Shown here: one piece after another, positions 14,001-29,000 of the stretch | Layout of the letters: each line of letters starts with the position of its first letter | How positions within the stretch are numbered: position 1 is the first letter of the stretch | Assembly: GCA_964036665.1 (NCBI GenBank) | Contig: OZ038526.1 | Location: 35,712,001-35,776,000 of the forward strand | DNA length: 64,000 bases | DNA from: Gordius sp. MW1 | Lineage: Eukaryota; Nematomorpha; Gordioida; Gordea; Gordiidae | Direction of reading: 5' to 3' | The notes under the pieces: generated by a model | Databases searched by the model: none | What the model was told of the DNA's origin: nothing | What the model saw: the letters and a program-made list of their open reading frames with translations, nothing else | Made by a program: the position numbers and the translations under genes

Positions 14001-17000
14001 TTAACAGTACTATTTTTCCTCTTCAAACATTGGTTTTAACTGTAAGTATTAATAACAAACCTACGCATTCGGCCTGAAAGAAATATATTATGGTCTTTTT
14101 AAATATAGAAGAAGCAATGCTATTAAAATTTTTGCTAAAAGCGAGTAGGACACTTGAAATATGGGAAATGTTCGTAACTTTAATAAAGTGGTCTTTATAA
14201 ATTTGCCGAGTTTTTTTGCGATTTCATTTTGGCCAGAGACTCATAGATATGATAAATGCATTTCCCGGCAACATAAGATCTAGTTTTCAAATATTACTTG
14301 TAAAATTTGCAATAATTCACCAGAATACCATTCCTTCGTCGAATTTTTTAAGGGAGGACCCAGTATTTTCAGAATCGGAACGGGTTCTTTAAAAACATCA
14401 AATTAATACTATAAGGGTTCTATCGCGTTTTTACATTTTCAAATCGCTCATAATACCTTAGTTTTAGAACTATCAATAAATTCAAGCGCTAATACTGGTG
14501 TTGTTAAAACGGCTAGGTTTTGTTTGGTCCGCCTTTGGTTTTAGTCGACTAAACAGACTCAGAACATAAAGTTTTTTTGGCCTATTTTTCTCAATCGACC
14601 ACTATGCTTAGTAAAAATTTGCAAAAAGAGAGTAGAGTCGATCGTTAGTCTTAGTTGAACCGAAGGTCGACCATACAAAACCCAGCCGCCGTTTTTACAA
14701 CACTTAATAATACACAACTTTTTTCTGTAATTCCCCTTTAGTGGAAGGATAACTTAGCCGGTACCACATTCCTCTCCTTCCTACTGCGTCGTTTGTTGCG
14801 CTACGACTACTACTACCTAAACCTGCAAATCGGGGCTATGGGGGCTCCCGCCGAAGAAACTGCCGGCCCGTTGGCTAAAAGTAACGAATTGTACGTGGCC
14901 GTAAGGTCGCTACTGACCGCCTTGACCGTTTGCGGGGCCGAAAGCAAGGAGCTCAGAGAAATTTTGGTCGGGGAAGTACAGGCCGCTTTGGGCCCGGCTA
15001 CGCATTCCCATTACACTAACCTATTCAACGAGGTATATTATCGGAGCGGTTTTGAGGTTTTTTTTTGTGAAATCATAAGTGTGCATGATAGATATGATGG
15101 GATTATTGGTATCGAATATGATCTTGAAACTCTTGAAATCCTTATTTGATCAAAAATGAGATGGATAAATGAGCTAGCATATACACTTAAGTGATTCCTA
15201 TAAGATTTAGAAATTTTTTTTTGTAATTGCATAAATTTCAATTGAGTTTTTTAATTGACTCTCAATGGATAATTTCATTTACGGATCCATATCTAAAAGC
15301 GTTTCTATGACTGTTCAAGCCGTTTGAACCTACATGATCCATTCTAACACTCAGTAGCTGTTTCAAAATGCGTTTTAGATGGAATAATAGTTAATTTACC
15401 GAAAAACGACAAAATTGGTGAACGTTTTAGTTATTTTTTCCAGGTATTAATTTAACGAATTATCTATATTTAAAATTTTTTATGTTTTAACCTTATATAT
15501 CAGCGGGTTATGAGAGAGAATGCGGTTATATAACGATCATTTGAGTTGATATAAAATGTTCATTGAGATTAAATAAATGTATACATACATATTAAGAAGA
15601 GAATAATTGGATACTTTTTGATTTTACTTATTTTTAACCCTGTTTCACCTATATATATACATAATATATCGTCGCCTTTATTGAAAATAATAATATCTTT
15701 TTTATATCAAGTGTAAAGAATTTGGGGCCTCTTACAAATCTTCAAGCAAAGGCCATTCTACGCCTGGCGCTCCTACAACAGCGTCTACGCTGCCCGGCAA
15801 CGATCTCGCTGGCGCTCGCATGACGCGCGACCTCGTATCAGTTCTAGTTGACGCTTCAATCGCGCTGTCGCGCTACCGAAATGCTACGACAGCAACCAAA
15901 ATGACCGACGACGCTACTTATTGGGGCGGCGCGGGCGTTAACGCTCAACACCAACAGCTGCAACAGCATCAAGCTTACTTGCAGCAGCTCATGCTCATGA
16001 TGCAATTGAGCGCGGGCGTGAGCGGCAACGTAGCGCTCTCGGGTAACGCTGCTGCCGACGCTTGCTCAGGAGCGGCGCCGCAATACGCTCTACCCAAAAG
16101 CGCTCATAAGCACGGGCTGCTTCGAGAATTGGCCCGCATCCCCCGACGCCTCCGAATGGATGATTCCAGTTTCGTGTCTACGGGTAGGTTGTTTTTCTTT
16201 TAAGGAATGTGGATAAGAGAAAAGACTTTGAAACTATTTTTACCGATTTATTTGTTAAGTAATTTTTAAAAGGCAAAATAATTAAATTGATCAAAAATTT
16301 TAGAAGTTTTACGGTGACAACTTTGGGTGGAAATCAAGCTTTTAGATGAATAATTTCTCATTGGTCTTAAAAAAATTTATATAAGATTTAAAATGTTGTG
16401 CGCTATCAATCTATATAAGATGAAAATCGAGTATTTAATGTCTTTTTCAACTTCCCAGTGTCGAAAAATTTTAATTTAATTAAATTTCGCGTTCTGGGCT
16501 ATATATATTTTTTAAAAATACCCTAAAATTACCCATTCTATTTTTCCAGTTAATTAAATATTATTATAAATTTAGTCTCACTCGTGCTCCAAACGATGGA
16601 AGCCTTGATACGCTTACTCAATTTCGTCCCATCCAGTACTTCGCCACCTTCGAATCTTCACGCTAACGCTGACGATCGTCCAATTAACAAGGGAATTAAC
16701 GCTCCAACTTCAGCGCCTACTTCTGTTTCGGCCACTAGCTTCAATATCCCCACAACCGTTAGTACAGGAGGTATATTGGGTTGGGACAGATAACATTATA
16801 AAATGTACGCTTTTCCTGTAATTAAATTGGCTTTAAATTTTGTGGCTCTTTTTTATAGCGAGCGTTTTTTTAGCTTAAATGGCCATGCATTTTGTTTTCA
16901 CGTGTAATTGATTTAACTTCTATAAACGATATGATTTGTGTACGAGCTTAGTGGTTCTAGTCCAACATTTGAAGTTAATGCCGCTTAAACGTATAATTTA

Positions 17001-20000
17001 TAAAATGGGTAAGTCAAAATTATTAAAAGGGAGGACGTACCTTAACGTTGGACAGGACAGGACGGACATTATCGTTGAAGGGACTGGCGTAGAATTTACA
17101 AAGCAATTATAAATGTATCGCATTAAAGGGTTTATGTAATACTAAAAAACATTTAAATATATTAAAACCGTGAAAAATGTAGATGATGAAATTTTTTAAT
17201 TCCTAAAACGCGAAAATAACCACATTTCTCATACCTTTTGTATTGCATTTAGCGTCTCACGCAGCAACGCCCACTCCTGCTGCCGATGCATCCGATCTAA
17301 ATACACCGAACCAACAGGTAATTATCGCGCTTTTTAGCGACGCGACGCTACTGTATTTTTAATACTTTTTTGCGCTTTAATAGATGGATTCCGTCCAACC
17401 CAGTTCAGAGGATTCGTTAGCAGCGCAGCAAAATGCCACTCATGGTACGCTATTGTAATTTATCTAAAATATTCGGAAACAGCGTTTAAATGCTCTAGTC
17501 CTGAGGAGGTCTTATAGGAATTGACATAAATAACGGAAATGTTTCAAAGTGTTTAGGGCAGTTATTTACTATTTTGTGAAATTGAGTGAATTGCAAAAAC
17601 TTTGTTAGGATAAAACCATAACAAGATTTGGGCAATTTCTCTATAATATTAAAATAATGTATTATTTTGTTTTCGTGAATAAATTGTCACTTTTTGTTTG
17701 AGCGTACAATGTATTTAATAGTTCTCATCCATAATAGGTAAATAAAATAATTTTTTGAAAAATATAACGATATTAGTGCTGAATATTTTAAAAGACATCA
17801 TTTTGGGCAGGGCATCTCTAATATTTCAGGCATGGTCGGGCGGACACATAGAAGGTCTTGGGCGGGCAGATTACTTATAAGATCGGGCCGGGTCTATTAT
17901 AATATCAGTCTGTGATTTTATTATTGCCATACTAAACTCGTAGATACGGGCGCTACCGTGAGGAGGAGGCGTCGGCACGAGCGTCAAGAGCGCGATACGC
18001 TCGACGCATTTGACGCTTTCGATAGCGCTCTTCGAAGGCGAGGTGCGCGTCACGGCGACACCGAGGCACGACGCCAAGCGCGTCGACGTCGAGCGCTGGG
18101 GCAGCGTCGTCGCGACGCAGATGCTCATGACGCCGCTAACGAAGACGCCATAGACGAGGACGACGATTCCATCGCGCTTCACGACATAGTGATCGTTCGT
18201 CGAACGGAGGAGGAGGATGAATCACGTGACGAAGGCGATCACGTGGGCGATGACCACGTGACTGACGTAGCAATGGGCGACGAGGACGACGATGACGTCA
18301 TCGATTACGACGACGAGGAGGAGGATGAAGACGAAGATGACGAGGAGGAGGAGGAAGATGAAATTCAAGATGGCGACGACGGCGAAGGTACTACGAATTA
18401 GAGGTGTGCACGGATCAAATTTTTTGGATCCAACCGATCCTAGGGGTTTTTGAAAAATTTTATATCCATCCGATCCGATCCGAGTTTTTTAAAATTTAAA
18501 TCTATCCGAGTTTTTTAAAATCTAAATCCGATCCGATCCGCAATTTTTAAATTAAAATTTTACCAACAGAACTTTTTATTGATGATTAAATTCAAAATAC
18601 ATTAAAATAAGGTTAGCAATTTTAATAGACCTGAAATAAACATAAAATTTTATTTGACTAATTCCATATTATCATATAAAAATAATAAAGAATCTAAATT
18701 TCTGGTTTAATTCGCGTTCTTCTTTCTTCTAATGTTCTTCCAGCCACCGAGAAATTTTATTCCGAAGTGGTAGAGGTAGCAGGTATAGCTAAAATTTTAT
18801 TTGCCAGCTTATAAAGCCCTGGCAGGACTGTTTAATATGAAACCCACCATTTCAGCAAATCTTTTTTTGAATCATATTTGCAATCTTTATTTCAAAGATA
18901 ATTATGAAAAGGTATACTAAAAATTATTAATTTAATTAATTAGAACTTACTATTGTTTATTTTAAATTTGAAATCCGATCCGACTAAAATAAATGTTGAT
19001 CCGATCTAATCCGATCCGACTTCCAAAATTAAAATGTTCATCCGATCCGAGTTCGGACGGATCGGATGTCGGATCGGATTGATCCGTGCACACGTCTACT
19101 ACGAATACGAGTAGACACTTTCACGCAAAAGTGGTTAGTAATTTTATTTTATATTTATTTATTATTTAAGATTGAAATGAAAAATCAGCCTTTTTAGATT
19201 GGTAATTTTGTCATATGTATGAGTATATAGAAGAGGAATCGTTTCATCATTTTACCTCATATTTAGATATCAATATCAATCTACATTTTAATTATATCTG
19301 TTATTGCTATAATTATATACTTTTTATTATTAACCAATTCTTTTAAATCTCCCCTTATTCAGACAATGCCACTTTGTACGGCGTCGACGAAAATGAGGAC
19401 GAAGAAGAGGAAGACGACGACGACGACGAAATGCATCTTAATCGCCGCGACGTTGACGCACGTGACGCGCTTCCCGACGACGTTAACGTAACGCTGCCCC
19501 TCGAAGGTGACGAAGACATTGGCGACGACTACGACATCGACGACTTCATCCTAGCAGACGACGACGAGGCTCTAGCAGACGACGAGCATAGAGCTGGACC
19601 GAGCGTCGCCACTCGACACGGCGGCGCTTCAAGCTTTGGACGTAGCCAGCGTCGCTTGAGCGCGGTCGGGCGTCAACGACGCCGCGCTTTTTACCAAAAT
19701 CGCTTCACTAATCGCTATCCCCTCTTTGGTTCGGGGAGCGCCGGCGCTGAATCGTCGCGCTCCATAGGAACTGGGGGAGCTGAGAGCGGCAGCGTTTTCC
19801 ATCGTCAACCGCCGATCATCATACGAGATACCCGAAATACCGGGTCTCGCCAATTATCGGTATTTGCAAATTTTATAAATTATATCAGAAATATCCGATA
19901 TACATTATTGTAGATTTGTATGAAAGTATTGACATCTGTCATGGGTAGATGGTGGATGTTTGGCTTAAGATAAGCTTTTTAATGAATAGGCGTTGAAAAG

Positions 20001-23000
20001 GAAACAAAAATAGGCTTCTAAAAAGGTTTAAACTTTCATCTAGGCTTATACACAGTTGAAGGCAATGTAACGGACGTAGAACGTTAAGCTTACTTATCAA
20101 CATGGGCATAACCAACATTGGAATTATAAGGAGCAAAATATTTTACGAAATTTTAGCCATAATTTTAATAAATTTCAATTAATTTTTGGATTTAGTGGGG
20201 CAGCCACCTCCCTTTGCCTTCCCCCCTCCGACTACGCCAATGCTTATCAATATTCGGTTGTGTAAAAACGGTCGTATAAATTTTATCGTATTTTATAAAT
20301 ACATCGCCCGCCACATAATCGCATGCTTTGATGTGAACTGACTGAGATGTTTGATTTTATCACTCGAATACAAACAGGACAATTGGGCGAACGTGGTGGA
20401 CCTTAACTTTCTTCAATCACTGCTTGATGCCGATTTTGACTTAGTTAATACCCGTGGCGCCAATTCAACAGTTCCCTCTACCGGTAATCTTAATTTCTTT
20501 TCAAAGTAACTATAACGTTGCCTTAAATTACTTTGTTCATTTATATTTTCTAATATTTCATACTATCCAAACATATTTAATGCTTTGTTTGTTATAATTG
20601 AAGCCAAAGTTTGTAATAAAATCGCTTAATTTACTTGTTTTCATTGCCTTTTTAATTTTGCAGGAATTTTCGGCACCTTTAGCGCCAATATATTTAGCGG
20701 CTCGCTCAACAACCACGACGCCGGACCGTCGAGCGGAGCCACTAGCAGCGATGCAGTGTCGAGCATTGTCGCTGCAGCTGCTGGCGCCGCTGCCGCCGAT
20801 AGACCCATCATTACCTCGGCCCGGCGCTACGTACCAACTTTCCTAACTCACGCCGCTGGCGCGGGTGCACGAGCGTCAGCCGCTAGCGCCGCATTTCCCG
20901 TCATCTCCCTCGACGAATACCTTATGGGCGCCGAAGACGAGTACGACACACCCGTGCCCCTCAGCGCTGCCGCTTCAACTCTTGCCGCCCGTCCCGGCGC
21001 CGTCAATCGGATATCGCTAATTTTCAACGCCGCAAACACCCTCGGCGCTTCCGAAATCGACGATGGCGTCAGCTTGGCAAGTGGCGCGCGTCGGCGTCGT
21101 GCCGCTACCGTAAATCGCCCGGGCACCTCTGGGTTGCGCGTCGTCACTTCTGGTGGTAGCGTCAGCGCTGCGGCGCCTGCGCTCGGCAGCAGCGTAGGCG
21201 CTTCGACTTTGCTCGAATCTTGCCAAAGACCTTACTTGTTGAGGAGGTAAGATCTCTTATATCCTATGCTCATATCACGATAATTCTCTGTATTCAATAA
21301 TTATCCTAAAACACGTAAAAACGAGCGCCATAAAAGTTTATATATATATTCTGCCATTTGGGTGGGCTTGCATCATCTTGGAAACACGGCGGCATAAATT
21401 AAATTTGGTCGCCACAAGGGGCAGGGGTGGTTAAGGAATGAAAAGTTTTTTGAGATTAGTTTTTAAAGCCCAGGACTTGCCAAAATTTAGTTAGTAATCA
21501 TGTTTAGCCGCCTTGGTGTTTGTATTATTTGACAAATTTTGTAATAGTATGGGTATTTTGATTTTATTATCAATTCATATGCCATTTATGGGCTCGTTTT
21601 TGGTTGTTTATCCGCCCGTTATGTCTAACTTGGCTTTTTCGTTATCGCTATGGGAACTTATACGGGTTTTTATGGCTGTGGACTTATGCTTTTTTATTGC
21701 TTTTGCAAATACATTAGCTAATGACCGCTGGTGGCTTTAAATTTTCGACCTCGCCCTAGCCCCTATTTTCATGATGGTTTTTGATCCCGACTGATTACCT
21801 TTTTGCCACTTATTCCAGGTTGTTGCTTTATATCAGATAATTGGGGAACTGGCTAAATAATTCCCCGCAAATTTTTTATTTATGTTTAATCCCTACGACA
21901 GAATGTTCGCGCTGTATCGCTCATCTCTTGGTCTCGAGCATTTTGCGATGGAAACTGCTCCAAACACCGCTGATCAAGGGTCCGCCTCTACACAAATAAA
22001 CCAAGATCAGCGAACCTCGGTTTTTACGGTAATTTCACCAAGATAAAATCCTATAAATCTGAAAATGCTATTTTATTAATTAAATGACATTTACGAATTA
22101 CTTAATAAAATACATGTTTAAATGCAAATTTAAAAACCCGACCTTAATTTGAAGTATCTCTTTATCGTATTATAAGTGTTCCTAGGTTTAACATTACTTT
22201 TATTAAGCGCGAATTCAATTGTGGGTGATGTTTATTTGTATATTAGAATTATTACATGTATATACACACTGGAACTTATAATGCATGCTACTAACTTGGA
22301 ATTGTAATGCTTTATTTTTCGATCGATATAGAAATTTTATCTAAATTCTGTCCTTTTTCAATTTAAGAATAAGCTCTTTGAAAGAGATAAGAGATCATTT
22401 TAAAAGGCAAACTTTGAATAATTTTCTCTTTTGGCCGGAATCTAGGATCCACTAGTGGCACAAGCGACATTACTAGCTACGCCAACTGACGCAGCGCGTC
22501 ACACTTATCAGTTGCCATCTACGCTAAAGCGTTGGTCCGAAGAGGCAATTCTCTTGGAAGGACCTTACATCCAAAACCAAATTGCATGTAAGTTGGATAT
22601 AACGTTAGTTTTTTTCTTTAAAGATAAGATATAAAGACGGCAATGTGATTTGTAGATGATTTATTCATATTGTTTTCTTCATATTAGAAGCATACAACCT
22701 TGCTGGTCTTAGCCCTTTTCCAACAAAAAATGAAATCTTATGCTTGGAAATAACTCTCGTTCTAATATTTACCATTCTACCTTAAATGCCAATGGCTGTT
22801 ATTATTAATTGCTATACAATTTATGGGTTATAACACTGGAGTAAGAGTCGGGAACATACCATGAATCTCTGGGTAAAATTTTACTTGATAATCTATATAA
22901 TTCATTTAAAATCGCTACCTAATGTTGTAAAAACGCCTGGTTGGACTAACGGTCGATTCTGGTCTGTTTTTCTAATTTAGTTTAGGCTACTAAGAAAAAG

Positions 23001-26000
23001 GAACTTAAAACCTTTCGTCTATTAATGTTTCGACGACTTTAACCAAAGGTCGACCAAATGAAACCCAGCCTTTTTTAAAACACAATCGTCACATTTTAAC
23101 GTGACGAATTAACATTTTCCGTTTGTCTAGGACTAAGTTTTTGAACGACAAATTCTTTGATGATTTGGCGCGTTTCCTTTTAGATTACAAACACTGCATC
23201 TTCGAGAAATTGCGATCTAACTACGAAGCGGAGCGCAAAATCGCGGAAGCTGCTAAGAAGAAGGCGAAAGAACTGCAGGAACAAGAGCTTGAATCGCAGC
23301 AAAAGGAGAAGGCAAAAGTTGCGGGCGGCCAAACGGTTAAAAGTAAGGGCGTGGCCACTAAGAGAAAACCATTCAAAGAGTCCTCCTCTTCATCTAGCTC
23401 GGGTTCGAGTTCGGAAAGCGAAATTGCTCCCGACCCACTCGGACCACCGAAACCACCCAGCGAAAATGAATTGAGAAACGACCATGATGTAAACCGTGTT
23501 TTTTAAATCTCAAAAGTTATAGACTAGATCGATTCCACCGAGAGAATACTGTAGAAAATCTCTTTTTAGAAGATTTGACGATTTCAATATGTATATATTA
23601 GGTTTAAACGGATTTTTAAATATGTTCTAGACACCTTTGTCTCCCCCCCATATTAAATGAGACTTTTCCTGCGCATTTATGAGGAAAAAGTGATTTAACT
23701 ACCTGAGCAGCAGTTAGGCAGTCTCTTAGGATTGTGGAGCTGGATAGAATAAAAGCGTGTTATTATATATAGTTTGTAGATTATAATACAAGTTGGACAG
23801 GACAGGACAACCAAAAGCGAGCCCATAAATTGCATAGCAATTAAAATATAACTACTCAACTCTAAAACATCTATGGGACTCATGGGCGTAGCCTAGGAGG
23901 GTGGAGGGAGGTGCGGCTGACCCCCTCTAAATCAGAAAATTCTTTAAATTTAAAAAAATGTTCATTTTGCCCCTCTCTAAACCTTTATTGCCCCCCTTTA
24001 ATTTCAATGCTGGCTACGCCCATGATGGGGCTTCAAATATTATAGCGTTAATTTTGATATTTTACCGTTTTTTTTTCGAATGGGATTTGTCCTTTTAGCC
24101 CCAAGTTCCATCTTCGTCAGAAAACGATACGAATTCGACGCAAAATACAGCTATGGAGACGAGTGAAACTTTGCCTAGCGATTTACCTATGGTTGCATCA
24201 CCCATTAGTGAAATCGCCGAAGAAGCAATAGCCACTACCTCTGCCATTACCCTGGCCCCTGATCAATCAGAGTACATTTTGCATTACAATTATTTCAAAA
24301 AATGAGAATAAATGGGTTAAAATACACAATTGCAATAAGTGTGTTTTCATAAAATTGCATCGTTGAAGCAATTACCGTTTTGACTTAGCTTTTTCAAAGA
24401 TTTTTGTAAGTGTCCTCTTGTTATAACTTATATTCAATCATAATTTTATCAAGGTTAGCACGTTAATTTGATTGATTACGTTGTGTTTGTTTCATATCAT
24501 TTGTTTAAACTCAAATTTTAAAAGTCATTATCTAAATTAGTTTAAATACCATATTTATGTCGGTATAAAATTGGATTGTCACGTAATAAAGGAATATTAG
24601 GATGTTAATATTTTGGAGTTTACTGTAAAACGGAGTTTGTTTTTGTGTACTATTAGATTTTATTAGGCAATTTTATTTGACAGTAGCACACCAGTTGATG
24701 AAGTAATGGAAGTCGAGAGTGCTAATGTAGCTGTCGCGCCACCAAAAAACGAGATTGCTGTTCTCCCAAATTCGACCCTTTTACCTGAAGAACCCCGACC
24801 TTACCTTTTGCCCGAAGGTGAGGATTATTTTAATCTTTGGCAGAACTTTAAGAATGACCTCTCTCTTCAAAATGTGTTAATTTGACTCAAGATAAGCTTG
24901 AAAAGTGTGAGAAGTTTAGATTTGCTCGTAATTTTTACCCGTATTAATAAGCCACCAAATGTTTTGCTAACAAAAGTTTGAAATCACATTGAAAGGTTTG
25001 TGCGGAATCCAGCACCGAATCTCTTAACAGAGTAGTCATCAATTAAGTCACACTTTTGCATGGCGGCTCGACTAATTTGCTCTTCAAAAAACACTTTTTA
25101 AATTCGGCAGCGGTGCTTTTTGTTAAGACAAATAAGTCTATATCAAGCAAAAGTTTAATTTTATACCATTATCATTTAGGTGAGAGTCCTTCTGGGTCAG
25201 TTCCGCAAGCTATTATACCTGCAGCTTTAGAACCCGAATACAAGATCGTTTTGGGTGGTAAGTCTTATTTTAAAGTTTTAATTAAATCACTTCTAATGAA
25301 TTTAATAGTAAAATTTTTGACATAGTATCTATCGTTATCAGGTTTGCTTGTACTTTAACAACGATTTCAAGAATAAAACGACAATTATTACATTGACTTC
25401 ATCAAAATTACCGCATTTGTTTTTAAAATTAATTAATTATCGACTTTATCTCTTTTTAAAATAAATAGTAAACTACGATAGTTTTCTGCCCTAAATCGAT
25501 TCTTTTTTATGGTTAAAAAGTTGATTTTAACTAGAACAAAGTTACATATATAAGCGTAATGCGAAAAAATACATGTTGGTTAAATACAAAGATCTATATC
25601 ATTTTTTCTAAAATAAGGTTTTCGACTAATTTCTTAAAATCTGCGTAATTTTTTACTATACGATGACATTGTTTTTTTTATAAACTTTTCTTACGTTTGA
25701 AAAAAGGTTTAATGGCATTATTGCATTATAGAGGGACTAGATCCTTCCTTTCTCACGGCTTTGCCGGAAAATTTGAGACAAGAAGTGATGTCGGAACAAA
25801 TAAGACTTCAGCACATCGAACTAAACAATAGACGCAACGCTAATCGGCCCTCCGGATCTGCATCGGCTTCAACTGCTGCTGCCGCCTCTACCTCGCTCGA
25901 ACCTATAAGGGTCGAAATTTGTCCCGAATTTTTGGCAGCCCTACCAGCTAATATCCAAACCGAGGTTTTGGAAAATATTGATAATTTGGGTTCTTCATCA

Positions 26001-29000
26001 GACCTGTTACTTGAACTTTTTGCACATTTTCTCGCGCGAAATCCAAGTTGAAACAGGCTTGGTTAATATTGTCCGGCCTGTATTGATTGTAAATTTATAG
26101 TTTGTTTTGCAACGATTACACGAATTTACAAATAGTTGGAGTGCAATTTTGGGGCTGACCCTCGCTAGAAAAAATGTCCGTATCGTCTGTCTGTCTGTCT
26201 GTCTGACTTGTCCAACTTTTGCTTTATAACACAAATAATAATAATTTATAGCTATTGATCTATGTTTGCATTTTTATTTTGTCCTAGCCCAATCCCTAGA
26301 ACTTGCTGCATTGTGTAATGTATGTGTTGTGGGTGAATTCATTACACTAGCGCTTAATTGTTAGGCATTTTATGAGAGTTTTAAGGCTTTACAATAGATT
26401 TATATATTCTAAAAAATTATATCATCCACATTAAGGAATTCGCGATTTATTCGCATTGTTTGAAGTATTGTTTAATAAGTAAATACTTCACCCAATTTTC
26501 CATAGTTTCCATTTTTAATTGTTGTAATGTAGATTTTTAGTTTAGCGAATACCCTTTTTTAATTTTTTCGAAGGATAAGCGAAAAATCGAAATATTGTAA
26601 GGGTTACAAAAACACTTTACACCTCTCTCTCTTTGTTTTCTCTGCGTAGATTCTCACGCAACAGCGAACCGAGCAGGAGAGGCAAAATTCGATAGCCGCC
26701 CGAAATAGGGAACGGGCCGCGGCCTTGGCTTTAAGCGCGACCTCTTCAGCCGGGTCTGGGCCAGCTGTGTCTACTTCATTATCAGCAGCAGCCGGGCCCG
26801 CTTTAGCCGGAGGAGACTCGTTCGATCCCGGTGTTTTCATACACACTTTGCCCTTTCACTTGAGGCAACAAGTCCTCTCAGACATCGATGAATCTATGTT
26901 GGCAGTCCTACCACCCGATATGGCTGAGGAAGCGCGAACTCTACAACGCCATATCGAAGTTCGTCACCGGCGTCTTCAACAATCTCTATTCGGTAATAGT
27001 GAGAATAATGGATGAGTTTCGCGTTTTTGTGTGCGCCTTTTAGTGTTGTAAAAAGGGTTGGGTTTTGTTTGGTTTTAGTCGATTATACATAAACAGAAAG
27101 CCTTTGGTCTATTCATGCGACTAAGAAAAATACACCAAATAACCATTGGTCTGTTTATGTTTAGTGTCGACCAAAACGAAAGGTCGACCGAACAAAACCC
27201 GGCCTTTTCTACAACACTAGTGCCTTTTTATGGGTAAATCTAATATGATGTTATGCGATATGAGCGGGAATAGGTTAGCATACGTAAAATTTAGCTTTAT
27301 TCGGTCAATTGTGTGTTGTGTGAAGGAATAAGCTTTTTTGCACCTCTAATAATGCGGTGGGTTTGCCAGGGGTGTTGAGGCGTCAAAAGGTAGCATAGTG
27401 GATTGGATAGAAAAGGGGATCTTGTTATAATGATGCTTAATTGTTATGTGAAAATTTAAGTGAAAAGCTGGAATAAGCCTATAGAGGTCCTTCATGACAG
27501 ATATGCTTTTTGAGGAAAATTATTTTTGGCCACGTTAGTCCTAATATTTTCGCTACCTTAGGCGGACAATGGTACAGACTTACAGCCACATCGGCGAACG
27601 GCGGACTCCAGTCCGGCTTGACCGCGGGCGGGACCTCTTCTAGGCGCACCCAAAATCAAGGGGGCGCCGCCGGCGGAAGGCAGAACTCTTCTTCTACCCA
27701 TTCCAGCGGAGCCGTATTATCGCGAGGCGGAAAACGTCTGCTAGATTACGAATCTTTGGGATGTCTGATCGTGTTGACCCTCTCCAAAGTGGAACATCCA
27801 AAAATGACGCGAAAGGTGTGTGAAATATTGCGCGAACTCAGTCGACACCCCGCAACTTTTGCCTGGATTTTCGAGGCTCTCTTATCTTTGCTAGAGGCGC
27901 CTACCTTCTTATTCGCCCAGCACTCATCCGATCCCGGCTTATCCGAAGATTCGGATCAATTGACTCTGTGCGAATTGGACGGCACGGTAACCGCTTACAT
28001 GGGAAACTCGGCTCGTTCTCCTGCAACCACCACTACCACCTTGTTTAATCAAGACCCCAGGTACGGGCGTCCATTACTTTTATGTGCTTACTTCGATGAA
28101 CTCGCATAATTACGGTTAAAGTATATATGCAATCGCGAAGGAATTTCTCAAATTAAGCTTGGGCTCTATAAACTAAGTATGAGTGGGATGGGGGTAGTGT
28201 TGTTAATATGCTCGAATTGGTTCTGCTTGTATAGTGCTAAACCTGGTAATAGGCATATATCTCCTACCATTACCATCATTATAACCAGCACCATGCTGCT
28301 TAATAACCCGGTTACTAGCCTGGCAGATTAAAGTTGCCATTGTTGCTGGTTGAGAGAGATGTCAGTAACCGAGCATTTGGCCGATTGGATTGATATAAAC
28401 CGTGGTATTGAGCAGGCTTGTTTTAAACTAAACATGGTTTTTAGCAAATTTAATTTCTTGCTATTAGAGTTGGCAGCTGACATACACTGCTAATCAATAT
28501 TTTTCAATCATATATTAATCCAAAAATGGTGATAAAAAAACAAAAATATATTCTAAAGAACTTTGCCCCCCTCCCTTTATTTGTCCCGTTGTTTTGCCCC
28601 CCCCCCCCCTATTTTTTACCCTCTTTCTCAAACACCCCCCCCCCCCCTTGTGAGAAAGATGGTAAATAATAAAAGGGGGGGGGGCACAAAACACCCCCCC
28701 CCTCCCCTCTGGTGAGAAAGAGGGTTAAAAATAAGGGGGGGGGAGCGAAACACCCCCCCCCCCCCCCTTCCTTTGGTGAGGAAGAGGGTAAAAAATAAGG
28801 GGGGGGCAAAACACCCCCCCCCCCCCCCCTTGTGAGAAAGATGGTAAATAATAAGGGGGAAGGGGCAAAACACCCACCTGCCCCCCCTTTGGTGAGAAAG
28901 AGGGTAAAAAATAGGGGGGGGGGCAAAACACCCCCCCCCCCCCCCCATCCCCTCTCCTCTGGTGAGAAAGATGGTAAAAAATAGGGGGGGGGGCAAAACA

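Noticed and set aside
20848-21226. Minus-strand open frames opposite HUWE1 exon 24
   Set aside because: Shadows of a GC-rich Ala/Ser coding exon; the plus frame is in phase with its neighbours.
26170-26205. Short GTCT repeat as a functional element
   Set aside because: A plain microsatellite inside a repeat-C-like fragment.
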